Below are positions 63,401-64,000 of a DNA stretch of 64,000 nucleotides, piece by piece; the first letter of the stretch is position 1; every line of letters begins with the position of its first letter. This DNA is from Actinomadura terrae (GTDB taxonomy: Bacteria; Actinomycetota; Actinomycetes; Streptosporangiales; Streptosporangiaceae). The position numbers and the translations under genes were made by a program. The notes beneath the pieces were generated by a model. That model worked only from the letters and a program-made list of their open reading frames with translations. It was not told the origin of the DNA and ran no database searches. The stretch lies in the NCBI RefSeq assembly GCF_022751215.1, contig NZ_JAICDG010000002.1, positions 1,054,001 to 1,118,000 of the forward strand. The letters are read 5' to 3'.

Positions 63401-64000
63401 CCGAGTACATGGTGCCCTCGGCGGTCGTGCTGCTGGACGGCCTGCCGCTCACCCCCAACGGCAAGCTCGACCGGGCCGCGCTGCCCGCGCCCGAGTACGC
63501 GACGACCACGTCGGGACGGGAGCCGCGCACGCCCGGCGAGGAGGTGCTGTGCCGCCTGTTCGCCGAGGTGCTCGGCCTGCCGAGGGTCACGGTGGACGAC
63601 GACTTCTTCGCGCTCGGCGGGCACTCGCTGCTGGTCACCCGGCTCGCCGGGCGGATCCGCTCCGAGCTGGAGATCGAGGTGTCGGTCCGGCAGATCTTCG
63701 ACGCGCCGACCGTCGCCGCGCTGGCCGCCACGCTCGACGAGCTGGGCGGCGCGCGCGCCCCGCTGACCCGGACCCCCCGTCCGGACCGGCTGCCGCTGTC
63801 GTTCGCGCAGAACAGGCTGTGGCTGCTGCACCGCATCGAGGGCCCGAACCCGACCTACAACCAGCCGGTCGCGGTGCGGCTCACCGGGTCGCTGGACGTG
63901 GACGCGCTGCGCGACGCGCTCGCCGACCTCGCCGACCGGCACGAGAGCCTCCGGACGGTCTTCGCCGAGGACGCGGGCGGCCCCTTCCAGCGGATCATCG
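57496..64000 (+). CDS. NRPS 4 (3' end outside window): C-A(Gly)-T-C-A(?)-T-C...
   Basis: 2168 residues are visible and the frame is open at the window edge. The protein begins [14 protein letters not shown], exactly at the C-domain core with no leader. C11 57500-58850 (HHIAGDG), A11 58890-60370, T11 Ser990. C12 60625-61990, whose motif reads HHIASDG followed by an extra Gly. A12 62030-63510, T12 Ser2044. C13 starts at 63780. Codes: A11 DILQLGLIWK (Gly); A12 DVFSVAIVYK, not assigned. ATG 57496 overlaps the NRPS 3 stop (TGATG), with AAGGAG 5 nt upstream. At least one more module follows; the thioesterase must lie beyond. Confidence 0.92.
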   Translation, partial: MIPLSYAQERLWFLHQLEGPSPLYNLPTAMRLTGALDRAALRAALGDLAERHESLRTLVADKGEGPEQVILDGVQPELAEVRSTPDRIDADLGRAARHGFDLTAEIPLRATLFETGPDEHVLLVLVHHIAGDGWSMPLLARDLMTAYAARLSGAAPGWEPLPVQYADYTLWQREVLGSPDDPESEISGQLAFWMRALAGLPEELDLPYDRPRPAEPSYRGDVLAFNVPAEVHVRLHDLARERRSSVYMVVQAALAVLLNRLGAGEDVPIGTPVAGRTDEAMEDLVGLFVNTLVMRTDLSGDPAFLDLLDRVRDYSLDAYANQETPFERLVEELNPTRSMGRHPLFQTMLTWNNNDRSAAENAASRLGGLTVAGHPAETGTARFDLSLSLEERFDASGKPLGLAGACVYSTDLFDRSSAEVLVERFRRVLAAVAEAPELRVSKIDVLGAAEREQILSAWNATALEVAPGSVPSLLAGRGEGVALVCGEDELTYAELNARVDALARVLVSRGVGAGDLVAVALPRSVELVVALLAVMRSGAAFVPIDTSYPSDRIAFMIEDASPVLALVDDSTRDAVPGVPHLSMGESREAVEVALPEIDASQPAYVIFTSGSTGRPKGVVIPHGALTNFLASMQDRFGLDAGDRLLAVTTVGFDIAGLELFLPLTTGAGVVLATGDQAADPGELVELIARHGVTALQATPGLWRALVEHDVSAFSDVRVLVGGEALPSDLAGQLAKAGRSVTNLYGPTETTIWSTADEVESSDFSIGRPIGNTQVYVLDAGLSPVAPGVAGELYIAGDGLAHGYLNRPALSAERFVACPFGTSGKRMYRTGDLARWTSTGELEYLGRLDHQVKIRGFRIELGEIETVLATHPQVSRVVVVAREDGVGASRLVAYVVPEKEPVDEQELRRHLGAALPPYMVPSAFVELDELPLTPNGKIDRKALPEPEFGMVKAGREPRSPREEILCGLFAEVLGLPKVSIDDDFFQRGGHSLMALRLMSRIRSTLDVELPMRRLFETPTVAGLADVLETSGGAREGIVAGPRPARLPVSFAQRRLWFLQQLEGPSPVYNVPTALRLSGALDRAALQAALGDLVQRHETLRTVFAEDAEGLHQVVLEGARPELVVARTTEEFLDRDLERAAGQPFELAAEIPLRAWLFELGPDEHVLLLVAHHIASDGGWSAPVMIRDLTTAYTARTAGRAPGWEPLPVQYADFTLWQRDLLGSEDDPDSVVSRQVAFWRDALADLPAELTLPADRPRPPMPTYQGGTTPVTLPADLHRRLVELAQARQASLFMVVQAGVAALLSRLGGGEDVPIGTPVAGRTDDALEDLIGFFVNTLVLRTDVSGNPTFADLVDRVRESDLAAYAHQDVPFERLVEVLNPARSMARHPLFQTMIAFNNVDQQATMGGTVRLPGLSVASQPVGASGARFDLLFALGDAYAADGLPAGVKGHLEYGSDLFDPETARAIADGLVRVLESAAEAPDTPVGDLTLLDGATRDRVLVEWNDTARPVPEATIAELFERQAAATPDAVALVHGDTSLTYADLDARANRLARHLVARGVAPERFVAVAMPRSHEAVVALLAILKAGGAYLPVDPGYPADRIAFMLADADPVLVLTARATAGLVEGGGLVLDDPDVASAIAAESADAPERSAELLPAHPAYAIFTSGSTGRPKGVVVEQRSVGELAAWAAAEFGGRLGHVLATTSLNFDVSVFEIFGPLLSGGTVEIEADLLALSGRPRMATLVSGVPSAFAELIAGGLLDTTADCAVLAGEALSGKAAAEIRAAVGASRIANIYGPTEATVYAAAWYCDGPVTGTPPIGRPIDNTRGYVLDARLRPVPPGVVGELYLAGGGLARGYLNRSGLTAERFVADPLGGPGERMYRTGDRVRWTRDGELQYLGRVDHQVKVRGFRIEPGEIEAVLTAHPRVSRAVVVEREDQPGDRRLVGYAVAAEGMAPDPAALRDHVGLSLPEYMVPSAVVLLDGLPLTPNGKLDRAALPAPEYATTTSGREPRTPGEEVLCRLFAEVLGLPRVTVDDDFFALGGHSLLVTRLAGRIRSELEIEVSVRQIFDAPTVAALAATLDELGGARAPLTRTPRPDRLPLSFAQNRLWLLHRIEGPNPTYNQPVAVRLTGSLDVDALRDALADLADRHESLRTVFAEDAGGPFQRII
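58940..59960 (+). repeat. Glycine A-domain repeat, copy 3
   Basis: A11 core. It is more alike in DNA to copies 1 and 2, 30 kb upstream, than to the adjacent same-specificity A10 (55820-56830), which uses C-ending codons throughout. Confidence 0.8.

Overview
The window is very GC-rich DNA (estimated low 70s % by eye) from an actinobacterium. Tightly coupled operons, GTG starts, a class A beta-lactamase with the SDG variant motif, a DUF5753-type regulator and a Methyltransf_19 methyltransferase fit a streptomycete or Streptosporangiales/Thermomonosporaceae (Actinomadura-like) genome. No rRNA, tRNA, CRISPR array or insertion sequence was recognised.

Region 1 (1-8865): after the tail of a HAD hydrolase lies a run of seven genes (362-5731), most of them overlapping stop-to-start. 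They encode a glycosyltransferase-like protein, a small CxxC protein, an AurF-type diiron N-oxygenase with all seven metal ligands, two consecutive dCTP-deaminase paralogues, a GT4 glycosyltransferase and a HIT protein. A second unit (5866-8865) follows an AT-richer regulatory gap. It has two GT-A glycosyltransferases and a UDP-glucuronate decarboxylase-like sugar enzyme. I know no characterised pathway with this combination. The two Dcd paralogues have lost complementary catalytic residues.

Region 2 (8882-17151): unrelated single genes. These are an alpha/beta hydrolase of the fluoroacetate-dehalogenase family, a lipoprotein class A beta-lactamase, an MFS transporter, an amidohydrolase, a cyclase-like protein divergent from a DUF5753 regulator, a methyltransferase and a PPOX flavoprotein.

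Region 3 (17153-23237): the start of a lipopeptide cluster. A two-gene minus-strand unit (ferredoxin-type reductase and phytoene-desaturase-like flavoprotein) diverges from a four-gene type II polyketide set: ketoreductase, ACP, ketosynthase and a Cys-less chain-length-factor partner. The set probably makes an acyl starter.

Region 4 (23465-64000): four collinear giant NRPS genes, the last cut by the window edge. The order is Cs-A-T-C-A-T-C-A-T-E / C-A-T-C-A-T-C-A-T-E / (C-A-T)x4 / C-A-T-C-A-T-C... From signature residues read by eye the product is predicted as acyl-Gly-Gly-D-Thr-Tyr-Thr-D-Xaa-Asp-(Asp-like)-(Pro-like)-Gly-Gly-Xaa-..., at least 13 residues. Proteins 1/2 and 2/3 carry COM-type docking ends after epimerases. 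The 3/4 break has none. The adenylation domains are strongly mosaic: three of the four glycine A domains are nearly identical in DNA and have codon usage unlike their surroundings. No thioesterase, MbtH protein or cluster exporter is seen here; they are probably downstream.
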